Shown here: positions 1 to 5,744 of the stretch, piece after piece
How positions within the stretch are numbered: the first letter of the stretch is position 1
Layout of the letters: each line of letters starts with the position of its first letter
NCBI GenBank assembly: GCA_030604585.1
Contig: JAUVVP010000048.1
Span: 1 to 8,801 of the forward strand
DNA length: 8,801 nucleotides
Origin: Planctomycetota bacterium
Lineage (GTDB): Bacteria; Planctomycetota; Brocadiia; SM23-32
Direction: 5' to 3'
Program-made: the position numbers and the translations under genes
The notes under the pieces: model-generated
Told to the model about the DNA's origin: nothing
Seen by the model: only the letters and a program-made list of their open reading frames with translations
Database searches by the model: none

Positions 1-269
1 ATTGCGCTGCCGGCCGGGCTGAAGGCGGGGTCCACGTCGCTGTCTTCGGGTGTCCCCCGCGTGAGTTGCCTCATGCCCGAACCGTCGGCGTTCACCGTCC
101 AGATGCGCCACTCGCCCGAACGGTCGCTCGAGAAGAGCACCCGCCCTGCCCTCTTGCGCGGGGATGCTTGCGCGGAAGGGGGCTCGGCGGCCATCGCCGA
201 GCCGAACGCAATCCAGAGGACGGCTGCCAGAGCCAGGCCCCTCGAAGCAGATGTGGCCGGCTTCCTCAT
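1..269 (-). CDS. Secreted TolB-like (PD40/WD40) beta-propeller protein, N-terminal part
   Basis: An open frame of 89 codons runs from an ATG at 269 to the left edge without a stop, so only the N-terminus is present. A Shine-Dalgarno stretch (GAGGTGA, 6 bases before the ATG) supports this start. Residues 1-28 form a signal peptide: basic start (MRKP), hydrophobic core (LALAAVLWIAFG) and a cleavage site after AMA. After a short linker, about residues 43-75 read VLFSSDRSGEWRIWTVNADG and then QLT. This is a typical PD40/TolB propeller blade (hydrophobic strand, SSDR.G...I, N.DG, LT), and DPAFSP opens the next blade. Such propellers are usually periplasmic or surface proteins that bind other proteins or ligands. 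Which kind this is cannot be told, because the C-terminus is missing; a fused peptidase or amidohydrolase domain is possible. It has its own promoter (331-359), so it is probably not only read through from the acyltransferase operon. Confidence 0.8.
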   Translation of the reverse strand, partial: MRKPATSASRGLALAAVLWIAFGSAMAAEPPSAQASPRKRAGRVLFSSDRSGEWRIWTVNADGSGMRQLTRGTPEDSDVDPAFSPAGSA

Positions 270-330
270 GCTCCGTCACCTCGTCAACGCTTCCGGCTGC
301 CGCGCGACCCGAAGCGGCCGCCATCCCTCC

Positions 331-359
331 AGTCTAAGCCAATAGGCGGGAACTCTCAA
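331..359 (-). promoter_or_regulatory. Sigma-70-like promoter of the TolB-like gene
   Basis: Read on the minus strand, TTGAGA (354-359, 5 of 6 to consensus) is followed after exactly 17 bases by TAGACT (331-336, 4 of 6). The predicted transcript start, near 324, leaves a leader of about 55 bases before the ATG at 269. The position in the 163-base gap between two genes on the same strand supports it. It is predicted from consensus matching only. Confidence 0.5.
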
Positions 360-386
360 CCGTCCTGCTGGATAACTCGCCCAGAG

Positions 387-423
387 GGGCCGCCACATGC
401 TGACCTGCGACCCGTGGCTGCCC
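387..423 (-). terminator. Hairpin just after the SGNH gene, possible terminator
   Basis: The arms 387-396 and 414-423 pair over 10 bases with one mismatch (GGCCGCCAC against GTGGCTGCC plus one outer G-C pair) around a 17-base loop. The hairpin starts 9 bases after the stop codon of the SGNH gene, at the end of the three-gene operon. No run of U follows in the transcript, so it is not a standard intrinsic terminator. It could slow Rho-dependent termination or protect the mRNA end. Confidence 0.3.
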
Positions 424-432
424 AGCGGGACC

Positions 433-1572
433 TCACTGCGTGGAGGCCCGATCGAGGAACTCAATGAACGAGTCGCACTCGAAGAGCTGCGCGGCGAGCA
501 TGGCGTAGCCTTCATCCAGCGGGTGACTTGCGTCGGCGCAGTACTGGCTGGGCAGCGCCGGCGGCACGTAATGGGCGACCTGTTGCTCACGCAGCCATGC
601 GGCGATCTCGGCCTTCCTCGCGGCGTAGGTCTGAAGGCTCTCTTGCTCCAACATGTGCTCGTTGAACGGCCCGACGAGCACGAAGACTCTGCTCCCCCTC
701 CCCCTCAGCATCGCAAGCGCCCGGCGGAAGGAACGCCATTGGAACGACGCGTCGAGCGGCACCCACGGGAAGCTCTGCCTGGCGACTCCCCTGTCGGTCC
801 AGGGGAAGGGCTCCTGCCGGGCGCTGCCCTCCGGCGCGGGGAGGCCCCGACCGATCCCCTTTGCAGGATTGCCGTAGGGGTGCTCCAGGGTCCATGCCGG
901 GACGCTCTTCCGGTCGAAGTAGACCAGGCGCAGGTGATTCGCCCAGGCGAAGAACGGCACCGTGCGCTCGACCAGGATGCCGAGCCTGTCCGCGTACGAC
1001 TCCCTGTAGCAAGGGATGCGCGGCACGAACTGGGGGACCAGTCTGGGATGGTTAAAATGGAACTCCTTGTCCGTCTGAAGGTCATGCCGCGTCGAACTCA
1101 TCCACAACACGTTGCAGTGCAGGAGCACGTTCTTGCCCGAGATGGCGCGGCCGTAGTAGTCGATCAGCCCGGCCAGCGCGGCCGGATGCAGACCGTCCAC
1201 GCCCATGTTGGCAAAGCGGCTCCGGCCCGCCAGGTCGTTCAGATGATGCGTCAACGTCTGGTCCGGGCGCACATACTGCCCCCAGATGACCGAGTCGCCC
1301 AGCACCAGCGTGTCGCAGCGCGACGCCGCGAAGCGGCAGTAACGGTCGAACAGCCAGTAGTCACTGCTCAACCCGTAGGGCATGCGGTAGTCGGCTCCGG
1401 GCTCGAACTCCTCGATCCGTTCCCAAGCGACCGGTGCGAACACCAGCACGCACAGGATGAGGGCCGCGGCGGCCAGCCACTGCCGGCCCGACAGGCGCAC
1501 TTCGTGGGAGCCGTAGGGGATGGCGGGCACCGTAAGTGCGCTTTCCTGCTGTGTCGGGCGCGTCTGCTGCAT
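433..1572 (-). CDS. Membrane-anchored SGNH/GDSL-fold protein, partner of the MBOAT acyltransferase
   Basis: This is a protein of 379 residues from the ATG at 1572. The proposed role is the extracytoplasmic half of an acyl-transfer pair, taking acyl groups passed across the membrane by the MBOAT protein and placing them on a polymer, as AlgX/AlgJ or PatB do. One membrane segment lies at about residues 32-50 (LAAAALILCVLVFAPVAW), so the rest should be periplasmic. SGNH blocks are visible: VLGDS (Ser at 94), NMGVDG (block II), VGPFNEH (Asn 304) and DASH near the C-terminus (Asp 347, His 350), so the catalytic Ser-Asp-His set is intact. A TTG at 1599 overlaps the MBOAT stop as TTGA and would add nine residues. 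ATG 1572 is preferred because GGAGGG stands about 10 bases before it. Last gene of the minus-strand operon. The acyl group (probably acetyl) and the acceptor are not shown. Confidence 0.75.
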   Translation of the reverse strand: MQQTRPTQQESALTVPAIPYGSHEVRLSGRQWLAAAALILCVLVFAPVAWERIEEFEPGADYRMPYGLSSDYWLFDRYCRFAASRCDTLVLGDSVIWGQYVRPDQTLTHHLNDLAGRSRFANMGVDGLHPAALAGLIDYYGRAISGKNVLLHCNVLWMSSTRHDLQTDKEFHFNHPRLVPQFVPRIPCYRESYADRLGILVERTVPFFAWANHLRLVYFDRKSVPAWTLEHPYGNPAKGIGRGLPAPEGSARQEPFPWTDRGVARQSFPWVPLDASFQWRSFRRALAMLRGRGSRVFVLVGPFNEHMLEQESLQTYAARKAEIAAWLREQQVAHYVPPALPSQYCADASHPLDEGYAMLAAQLFECDSFIEFLDRASTQ

Positions 1573-1595
1573 CCTTCGGACGCCCTCCGGACCGC

Positions 1596-2972
1596 TCAAA
1601 ACTGGAAGTAGATGAACGCCTGAACGCCGGTGCCGGTAAAGGCCGCCAGGTAGACGGCCATCAGGACCACAACGGCCACGCGCACCGGTGCCAGCGCCAG
1701 GACCCGCCTGCCGGCGGACTCATACACGAACTGATAGCACCAGACGGCCAGGACCAGCCCCAGTGCCAGCAGCGGGAAGGCCGGATCGGCCCAGCCCGCG
1801 GTGAGGATGCGGGTGACGATCAGCCGCGCGTCGCCGAAGCTGCGCGCCCGGAAAAACACCCATGCAAAGGTGACGAAGGCGAACACGAGCAGTTGCTTGG
1901 CGAACTTCGGCACGCGCTCCTTGTAGAAAGCCGACCGCTCCAGTCCCCGCGTCAGGACGCGCCCGAGGGCATGGAGCGCTCCCCAGATCACGAAGGTCCA
2001 CGCCGCCCCGTGCCACAGCCCCGAGATGACCATCGTCAGGCACATGTTCACGTAAGTGCTGAAGCGCCCCCTGCGATTGCCGCCCAGGGGGATGTAGACG
2101 TAGTCCCGGAACCAGGTGGAAAGGCTGACGTGCCAGCGCCTCCAGAAATCGCCGAGGCCGGTTGCCAGGTACGGGTTGTTGAAGTTGAGCATCAGCCGGA
2201 AGCCCATCATGCGTGCCACGCCGCGGGCCATGTCCGTGTAGCCGCTGAAGTCGAAGTATATCTGCCACCCGAACGCAAAGGTGGCCAGGACCAGGGCCGG
2301 CGCGCTGAACTCGCCCGGGGCATCATAGACCTTGTCCACGTAGATGCCCAGATAGTCGGCGAGGGCGACCTTCTTGAAAAGCCCGACGATGAACAGCGAA
2401 AGGCCGTCGGTGACGTCCTGCCGGGCGATACCGGGCGTGGCACGCAGTTGCGGCAGCAGGTTCTTCGCCCGCTCGATCGGCCCCGCCACCAACCGGGGGA
2501 AGAGCGCGACAAACGTGGCGAATCGAATGAGGCTCCGCTCCCTTTCGATCTGCCCCCGGTAGTAGTCAATGGTGTAGCTCATCGCCTGAAACGTGAAGAA
2601 CGAGATGCCGACGGGAAAGATCACGCCCGGCGCAGGCAGATGATAAGAGGTCCCGAGGAGCGCGAGGAGGGCGTTCAGATTATCGGTGACGAAGGCGCCG
2701 TACTTGAAGAAGCCGAGCAGCCCCAGGCTGTTGATGATGCTGAGCGCGAGCCACAGCTTCCGCCCGCTCGTCTTCTCCATCAGGATGACCGCGACGTAGT
2801 TGACGAGCGTCGTGTAGGCGATCAGGAACAGGTAGAGGGGGTTCCACCAGCCGTAGAAGACGTAGGAGGCAAGCAGCAGCCAGGGCAGCTTCAGCCTCGT
2901 TCGCTTCAGGGCCAGGTGGACGGGGTAGACGATGAGGAAGAAAAGGACGAACGTCCAGGTGTGGAAGAGCAT
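1596..2972 (-). CDS. MBOAT-family membrane O-acyltransferase (AlgI/DltB/PatA type)
   Basis: A 458-residue multi-span membrane protein that moves an acyl group, usually acetyl, from a cytoplasmic donor across the membrane for O-acylation of an exported polysaccharide or cell-wall polymer. The length is close to AlgI. Family signatures occur in order: YVFYGWWNP near residue 37, the GFFKY segment (87-91), ISFFTFQAMSYTIDYYRG (123-140), FPRLVAGPI (158-166), FDFSGYTDMA (240-249), DFWRRWHVSLSTWFRDYVY (275-293) and GLWHGAAWTFVIWG (318-331). His 321 in the last block matches the essential MBOAT histidine, and His 281 is the second conserved one. The ATG at 2972 lies 16 bases after the deacetylase stop. 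The nearest purine-rich site (GAGGGA) is about 12 bases upstream, so translational coupling is likely. It overlaps or directly abuts the SGNH gene behind it. The substrate cannot be read from the sequence. Confidence 0.92.
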   Translation of the reverse strand: MLFHTWTFVLFFLIVYPVHLALKRTRLKLPWLLLASYVFYGWWNPLYLFLIAYTTLVNYVAVILMEKTSGRKLWLALSIINSLGLLGFFKYGAFVTDNLNALLALLGTSYHLPAPGVIFPVGISFFTFQAMSYTIDYYRGQIERERSLIRFATFVALFPRLVAGPIERAKNLLPQLRATPGIARQDVTDGLSLFIVGLFKKVALADYLGIYVDKVYDAPGEFSAPALVLATFAFGWQIYFDFSGYTDMARGVARMMGFRLMLNFNNPYLATGLGDFWRRWHVSLSTWFRDYVYIPLGGNRRGRFSTYVNMCLTMVISGLWHGAAWTFVIWGALHALGRVLTRGLERSAFYKERVPKFAKQLLVFAFVTFAWVFFRARSFGDARLIVTRILTAGWADPAFPLLALGLVLAVWCYQFVYESAGRRVLALAPVRVAVVVLMAVYLAAFTGTGVQAFIYFQF

Positions 2973-2988
2973 CTGTGGGCCGGTTCCC

Positions 2989-4050
2989 TCATTCCATCAG
3001 GACGCGGACGTGCGCTTCGACCGAATCGGCCAGGGCCTCCAGGTCGTACCCGCCCTCCAGGACGGAGACGAGCCGCCCCTGACAGCACTCCTCCGCGATC
3101 CCCTTCGCACTCCGCGTGAGTTCTGCAAAGCCCTCCGAGGTGACCCTCATCCCGCCGAGCGGGTCCGCCTCGTGCGCGTCGAAGCCTGCCGAGATTAGCA
3201 CAAAGTCCGGTTTGAAAGCGAGTGCGGCCGGCTTCAGCTTCTCCTGAAGGGCTCTGGTGAACTCCGCGTCTCCGGAGCCTGCCGGCAGGGGCACGTTGAT
3301 GGTGTAGCCCTTGCCCTCTGCGGCCCCCTGCTCCGATTCGGCCCCGGTGCCCGGGTAGAAGGGATACTGGTGGACGCCGAAGTAGAGCACCGTGGGGTCA
3401 TCGTAGAACGCGCGCTGCGTGCCGTTGCCGTGGTGCACGTCCCAGTCCACGATGAGCACCCTGGGCAGGTTGTGCTTCTTCTGGACGTAGCGTGCGGCGA
3501 TGGCGACGTTGTTGAAGATGCAGAACCCCATCGCGCGGTCCTCCTGCGCATGGTGGCCCGGGGGCCTAACCGCACAGAAGGCATTCTCGACCGTGCCGTC
3601 CACCACCGCATCAACGGCCGAGAGCACGCCGGCAACCGCCTCAACGGCCGCCTCGTAGGACCTGGCGGATATCGGCGTGTCCGGCGAGTCCAGATACGCT
3701 GTGCCCTGCCGGCAGCTCTTCTCGACGCGTGCCACGTACTGCTTGCTGTGGACGGTCAGAATCCACTCCTGCGCCGCAGGTCGCTGAGCGAATCCGGCCA
3801 ACCGGGCAAGCAGCCCCTTCTCCTCCAGGCGCTTCACAATGGCCTCCAGGCGCCGTGGGCTCTCGGGATGGGCCGGCCCCGTCTCGTGCTGGAGGAAGAC
3901 CTCGTCGTAGACGAAGCCCGTTGTCGCGACCTGCCTGCCTTCGGCGCCGTCCTGCGCGACAACGCCGGTGTCCGCCTTCCCGCGCTCCGGGCCGAGCGTC
4001 GCCACAAGAGCAAGAAGCAGGAAGGCCAGCCTGTTCAACGCCCTTCTCAT
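2989..4050 (-). CDS. Exported histone-deacetylase-fold (class II type) zinc deacetylase
   Basis: A 353-residue zinc amidohydrolase of the arginase/deacetylase superfamily, the family of AcuC, HDAH, bacterial polyamine deacetylases and eukaryotic class II HDACs. The catalytic set is complete: PGHH (His 166, His 167), DWDVHHGNGT (Asp 204 and His 206 bind zinc), SAGFDAHEADPLGG (Asp 291, third zinc ligand) and EGGYD (Tyr 335). HETGPAHPESPRRL (55-68) is the usual N-terminal substrate-rim motif. Unlike ordinary members, the domain begins only near residue 44 and is preceded by an apparent signal peptide: MRRALNR, then LAFLLLALVATLG. This predicts a periplasmic or lipid-bilayer-facing enzyme, not a regulator of cytoplasmic proteins. 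The ATG at 4050 has a good ribosome site (GGGGAG, 8 bases upstream). It is the first gene of an operon with the MBOAT and SGNH genes, so removal of acetyl from a polymer or an exported amine is a reasonable guess. The substrate is unknown. Confidence 0.9.
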   Translation of the reverse strand: MRRALNRLAFLLLALVATLGPERGKADTGVVAQDGAEGRQVATTGFVYDEVFLQHETGPAHPESPRRLEAIVKRLEEKGLLARLAGFAQRPAAQEWILTVHSKQYVARVEKSCRQGTAYLDSPDTPISARSYEAAVEAVAGVLSAVDAVVDGTVENAFCAVRPPGHHAQEDRAMGFCIFNNVAIAARYVQKKHNLPRVLIVDWDVHHGNGTQRAFYDDPTVLYFGVHQYPFYPGTGAESEQGAAEGKGYTINVPLPAGSGDAEFTRALQEKLKPAALAFKPDFVLISAGFDAHEADPLGGMRVTSEGFAELTRSAKGIAEECCQGRLVSVLEGGYDLEALADSVEAHVRVLME

Positions 4051-4136
4051 CCGTCCATCTCCCCGTCCGCCGCAGCGCTCATCAGCGTCAGTGTTGCGGC
4101 TCTACGATGGCGCCGAGCGAAGCGTGCCTGAACGGC

Positions 4137-4165
4137 AAGGTAAGCCGCCGAGGCGGCTCTGTCAA
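4137..4165 (-). promoter_or_regulatory. Promoter of the deacetylase-MBOAT-SGNH operon with palindromic spacer
   Basis: On the minus strand a perfect TTGACA (4160-4165) is followed after 17 bases by TACCTT (4137-4142, only 3 of 6 to consensus). The spacer is almost entirely a perfect 16-base inverted repeat (4143-4158): AGCCGCC, two central bases, GGCGGCT. A strong -35 with a weak -10 and a palindrome between them looks like a regulated promoter with an operator. The start would be near 4130, giving a leader of about 80 bases before the ATG at 4050. The palindrome alone could also form an RNA hairpin. Confidence 0.45.
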
Positions 4166-4235
4166 CTTCATCGCTCATCGGTCGCGATTGCCGGCGTGCG
4201 CTGCGTTTTTGCTTTCGTGCCGCACCCGGGCGCCA

Positions 4236-4241
4236 TAGAAT
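4236..4241 (+). promoter_or_regulatory. -10 element of the tRNA-Leu promoter
   Basis: TAGAAT matches the -10 consensus in 5 of 6 positions and would start transcription about 11 bases before the mature tRNA end. No convincing -35 hexamer is found 16-18 bases upstream. Confidence 0.35.
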
Positions 4242-4258
4242 GATGCCGGCTGCCAGCC

Positions 4259-4347
4259 GGGCGAGTGGCGGAAAGGAAGACGCTCCGGACTTAAAATCCG
4301 GTGGCCCGCTAAGGGCCGTGTGGGTTCGAATCCCACCTCGCCCACCA
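4259..4347 (+). tRNA. tRNA-Leu (anticodon UAA) with encoded CCA
   Basis: A full cloverleaf can be folded by eye. The acceptor stem is GGGCGAG (4259-4265) with CTCGCCC (4337-4343). The D arm is GCG/CGC with GG in the loop. The anticodon stem CCGGA/TCCGG encloses the loop CTTAAAA, giving anticodon TAA. A long class II variable arm (GGCCC gctaa GGGCC) is typical of leucine tRNAs. The T arm is GTGGG, TTCGAAT, CCCAC. Discriminator A at 4344 is followed by a genomically encoded CCA (4345-4347). Anticodon and long variable arm together fix it as tRNA-Leu for UUA/UUG codons. The 3' ends of leucine tRNAs are common integration sites, which matters because the next gene has a foreign look. Confidence 0.96.
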
Positions 4348-4416
4348 CCACGTTGGCATGCCCTCCCGTCTGAAGACGCCGCGGCTGAAGAGCCCTGCTG
4401 GAACGAGGAGCGGATG

Positions 4417-5283
4417 ATGAGGTACAAGTGCAAGGCATGCTCTAGTGAGTTCGACTCGACGGAGGACTCGCCCCGACCACCGTGCCCTTCTTGTGGAAGT
4501 TCTGATGTTCACGCACTCGTTGCCACTTCCGACGGGCGCTCTGGTGAGGCAAGAACTGAGAAGAAACCGGTTGGTGCCATGTTCGCACCGGAAGACTACC
4601 TGCCGTTCATGGTGGGCGTCTTTGTGCTTGGGGGCCTTCTTGCCATACCCCTGATCTGGGGCTTTGGTATGCGCATGGGCTTCTGGGCTGCACTGCCGTG
4701 GGGGCTCGTCTCGGCACTCGTCTGGCTCGTTGCTTTCCGCCGAGACGGCACGCTTTGTTGGGGGCGCCTAATTGGAGCCATGATTGCTGTCCTAGTCCTA
4801 GGTAATGTCTGGGTCTTTCAGAGCGGTGGATCTGGATTTGTTGTCAGCGGCATCGGTGGTATTCTCATCATCCTCGCCTGCGGGTACGCTGGCATCGGGA
4901 TTGGCCGGATAGCGACTGGCCGATGGCAATGGCATTACGAGTCATCCTACGTGGCGACTAGCGTGTCCGCCTGCGTTCTCATCATGGGAATTGTCGCGAC
5001 GCTCGCGTACAGATGGGCACGTGCGCTCCCACCAACCAGGGACGGCATCAAGCCCGAGGAAGTCCCCGGATGGACAATTGTCCTCGCTGTTGCGGGACTT
5101 GTCGGGCTGATGTCCCTTGCCGCGGCAGGAGCGCCACGGGGGATTCTCGAAAGCAAGCGTATGGAATGGCTACTACGCTTCTCTGGGATGAAATCAACAC
5201 TGGGCATGAGAGTCATCTTTGTCGTGTTTTCGCTGATCGGAATTGGGGTGATGGTTGGATGCTTCTTTATTGCCCGAGGATAG
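4417..5283 (+). CDS. Zinc-ribbon multi-span membrane protein of unknown function
   Basis: I do not recognise a named family. From the ATG at 4417 the protein has 288 residues. Residues 5-8 (CKAC) and about 26-29 (CPSC, followed by G) form a CxxC...CxxC zinc ribbon at the cytoplasmic N-terminus. About seven hydrophobic segments follow (roughly residues 64-83, 88-105, 115-133, 140-162, 177-198, 217-236, 263-285). The start was chosen because GAGGAG (4405-4410) lies 6 bases before ATG 4417; the adjacent ATG 4414 is too close. The open frame reaches back through the tRNA to 4240, but that part is not coding. G+C is visibly lower than in its neighbours (32 of 60 bases at 4801-4860, against 37 of 60 at 6541-6600), with many codons ending in T. 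That suggests separate acquisition. The stop is 8 bases before a long inverted repeat. It has no obvious functional partner here. Confidence 0.8.
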   Translation: MRYKCKACSSEFDSTEDSPRPPCPSCGSSDVHALVATSDGRSGEARTEKKPVGAMFAPEDYLPFMVGVFVLGGLLAIPLIWGFGMRMGFWAALPWGLVSALVWLVAFRRDGTLCWGRLIGAMIAVLVLGNVWVFQSGGSGFVVSGIGGILIILACGYAGIGIGRIATGRWQWHYESSYVATSVSACVLIMGIVATLAYRWARALPPTRDGIKPEEVPGWTIVLAVAGLVGLMSLAAAGAPRGILESKRMEWLLRFSGMKSTLGMRVIFVVFSLIGIGVMVGCFFIARG

Positions 5284-5290
5284 GCAGAGA

Positions 5291-5383
5291 AGGCAGTCCA
5301 GGCTCCGCGCTAAAGAGGCGAAGACTTCTCACAAGCCCAGTCGAGCTGACCGGAAATCCGGCCGCTTCGCGAAGGGACTGCCT
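5291..5383. repeat. Inverted repeat enclosing smaller hairpins, downstream of the zinc-ribbon gene
   Basis: AGGCAGTCC (5291-5299) and GGACTGCCT (5375-5383) are perfect 9-base inverted repeats 75 bases apart. Inside them GCGAAG (5318-5323) can pair with CTTCGC (5365-5370), and CCGGA/TCCGG (5350-5361) makes an apical hairpin; CTTCGCGAAG (5365-5374) is itself a palindrome. The whole can fold into one long imperfect hairpin. It lies 8 bases after the stop of the preceding gene and 15 bases before a GTTAGGC heptamer. It could be a 3' RNA structure, a terminator without a U run, or a recombination site. It is not a canonical attC (see findings). Confidence 0.45.
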
Positions 5384-5399
5384 GCAGGTCACTGGCACG

Positions 5400-5561
5400 T
5401 TAGGCCAGCGCGCTGTGGCGCAGGTTGGGGTCGCTGGGGTCGGGTTCCCATTTGCAGCCCCCGCCCTTCGCCCCGGTCGGATTCTCGCCGGAGATCTGCC
5501 GCGTGGGCACGCCGGCACTGTAGGGAAGTGCGCCGAGCAGACCAGCCATGGCGGGGTACAT
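5400..5561 (-). pseudogene. N-terminal remnant of a GH172 (DUF2961) glycoside hydrolase
   Basis: The reading frame starts at an ATG (5561) with a strong ribosome site (AGGAG, 7 bases upstream) and ends after 53 codons at a TAA (5400-5402). Residues 1-40 match the usual start of DUF2961 proteins: MAGLLGALPY, then PTRQISGENPTGAKGGG and CKWEPDPSDP. In intact members this leads into an LGRGWK-like segment and several hundred more residues of a jelly-roll hydrolase acting on fructose- or arabinose-containing glycans. None of that follows in any frame on the minus strand: beyond the stop lie the inverted repeat and the oppositely oriented zinc-ribbon gene. The break coincides with a GTTAGGC heptamer on the plus strand (5399-5405). 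A possible promoter is at 5653-5681. The family assignment rests on remembered motif similarity in a short stretch and is likely but not certain. Confidence 0.6.
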
Positions 5562-5617
5562 AGCGCTTCTCCTCTCGCGGGGCACTGGAACTCATCTGGG
5601 GCAACCCGAGTGCAGGG

Positions 5618-5641
5618 GCGGGGCCCCGCGCCGGGCGCCCG
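5618..5641. repeat. Two adjacent G+C palindromes in the 5562-5874 intergenic region
   Basis: GCGGGGCCCCGC (5618-5629) and CGGGCGCCCG (5632-5641) are perfect palindromes two bases apart. They would lie in the leader of the GH172 remnant if its predicted promoter is real. The 313-base gap between the divergent GH172 remnant and the radical SAM gene otherwise contains only the two promoters listed; no small gene with a ribosome site was found in it. In G+C-rich DNA such palindromes can arise by chance. Confidence 0.3.
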
Positions 5642-5652
5642 ACAGCACGGGG

Positions 5653-5681
5653 ACTCTATCAACAGCGGGCCCTCCTCGCAA
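5653..5681 (-). promoter_or_regulatory. Possible promoter of the GH172 remnant
   Basis: On the minus strand TTGCGA (5676-5681, 4 of 6) and TAGAGT (5653-5658, 4 of 6) are 17 bases apart. Transcription would begin near 5646, about 85 bases before the ATG. Both boxes are mediocre. Confidence 0.25.
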
Positions 5682-5744
5682 GCAGACGCCGCGCGCCCGG
5701 GGCAGAGGAAAGGCGGCTCACGCGGCCCATCGGTCCCGAAGGGG

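Noticed and set aside
397..1611. Long plus-strand open frame of 404 codons antisense to the SGNH gene
   Set aside because: Low-complexity R/P/H/Q-rich translation with no domain, a typical mirror frame in G+C-rich DNA; the opposite strand has clear SGNH motifs and a membrane segment.
1536..3119. Long plus-strand open frame of 527 codons antisense to the MBOAT gene
   Set aside because: Charged, proline- and glutamine-rich translation without motifs; the minus strand encodes an unmistakable MBOAT protein over the same bases.
4367..4378. CGTCT-GA-AGACG hairpin after the tRNA as a terminator
   Set aside because: Only five base pairs with a two-base loop and no U run, and it lies just before the next gene's ribosome site; not enough to call.
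4240..4416. Upstream extension of the zinc-ribbon gene to an earlier start
   Set aside because: It would translate through the tRNA-Leu gene; the ribosome site GAGGAG points to 4417.
4047..4433. Minus-strand open frame across the tRNA and the operon leader
   Set aside because: It reads the tRNA in antisense and overlaps the operon promoter; no motif is seen. The GGIRTHTALSGPPDFKSG stretch is the common spurious peptide from tRNA-Leu/Ser complements.
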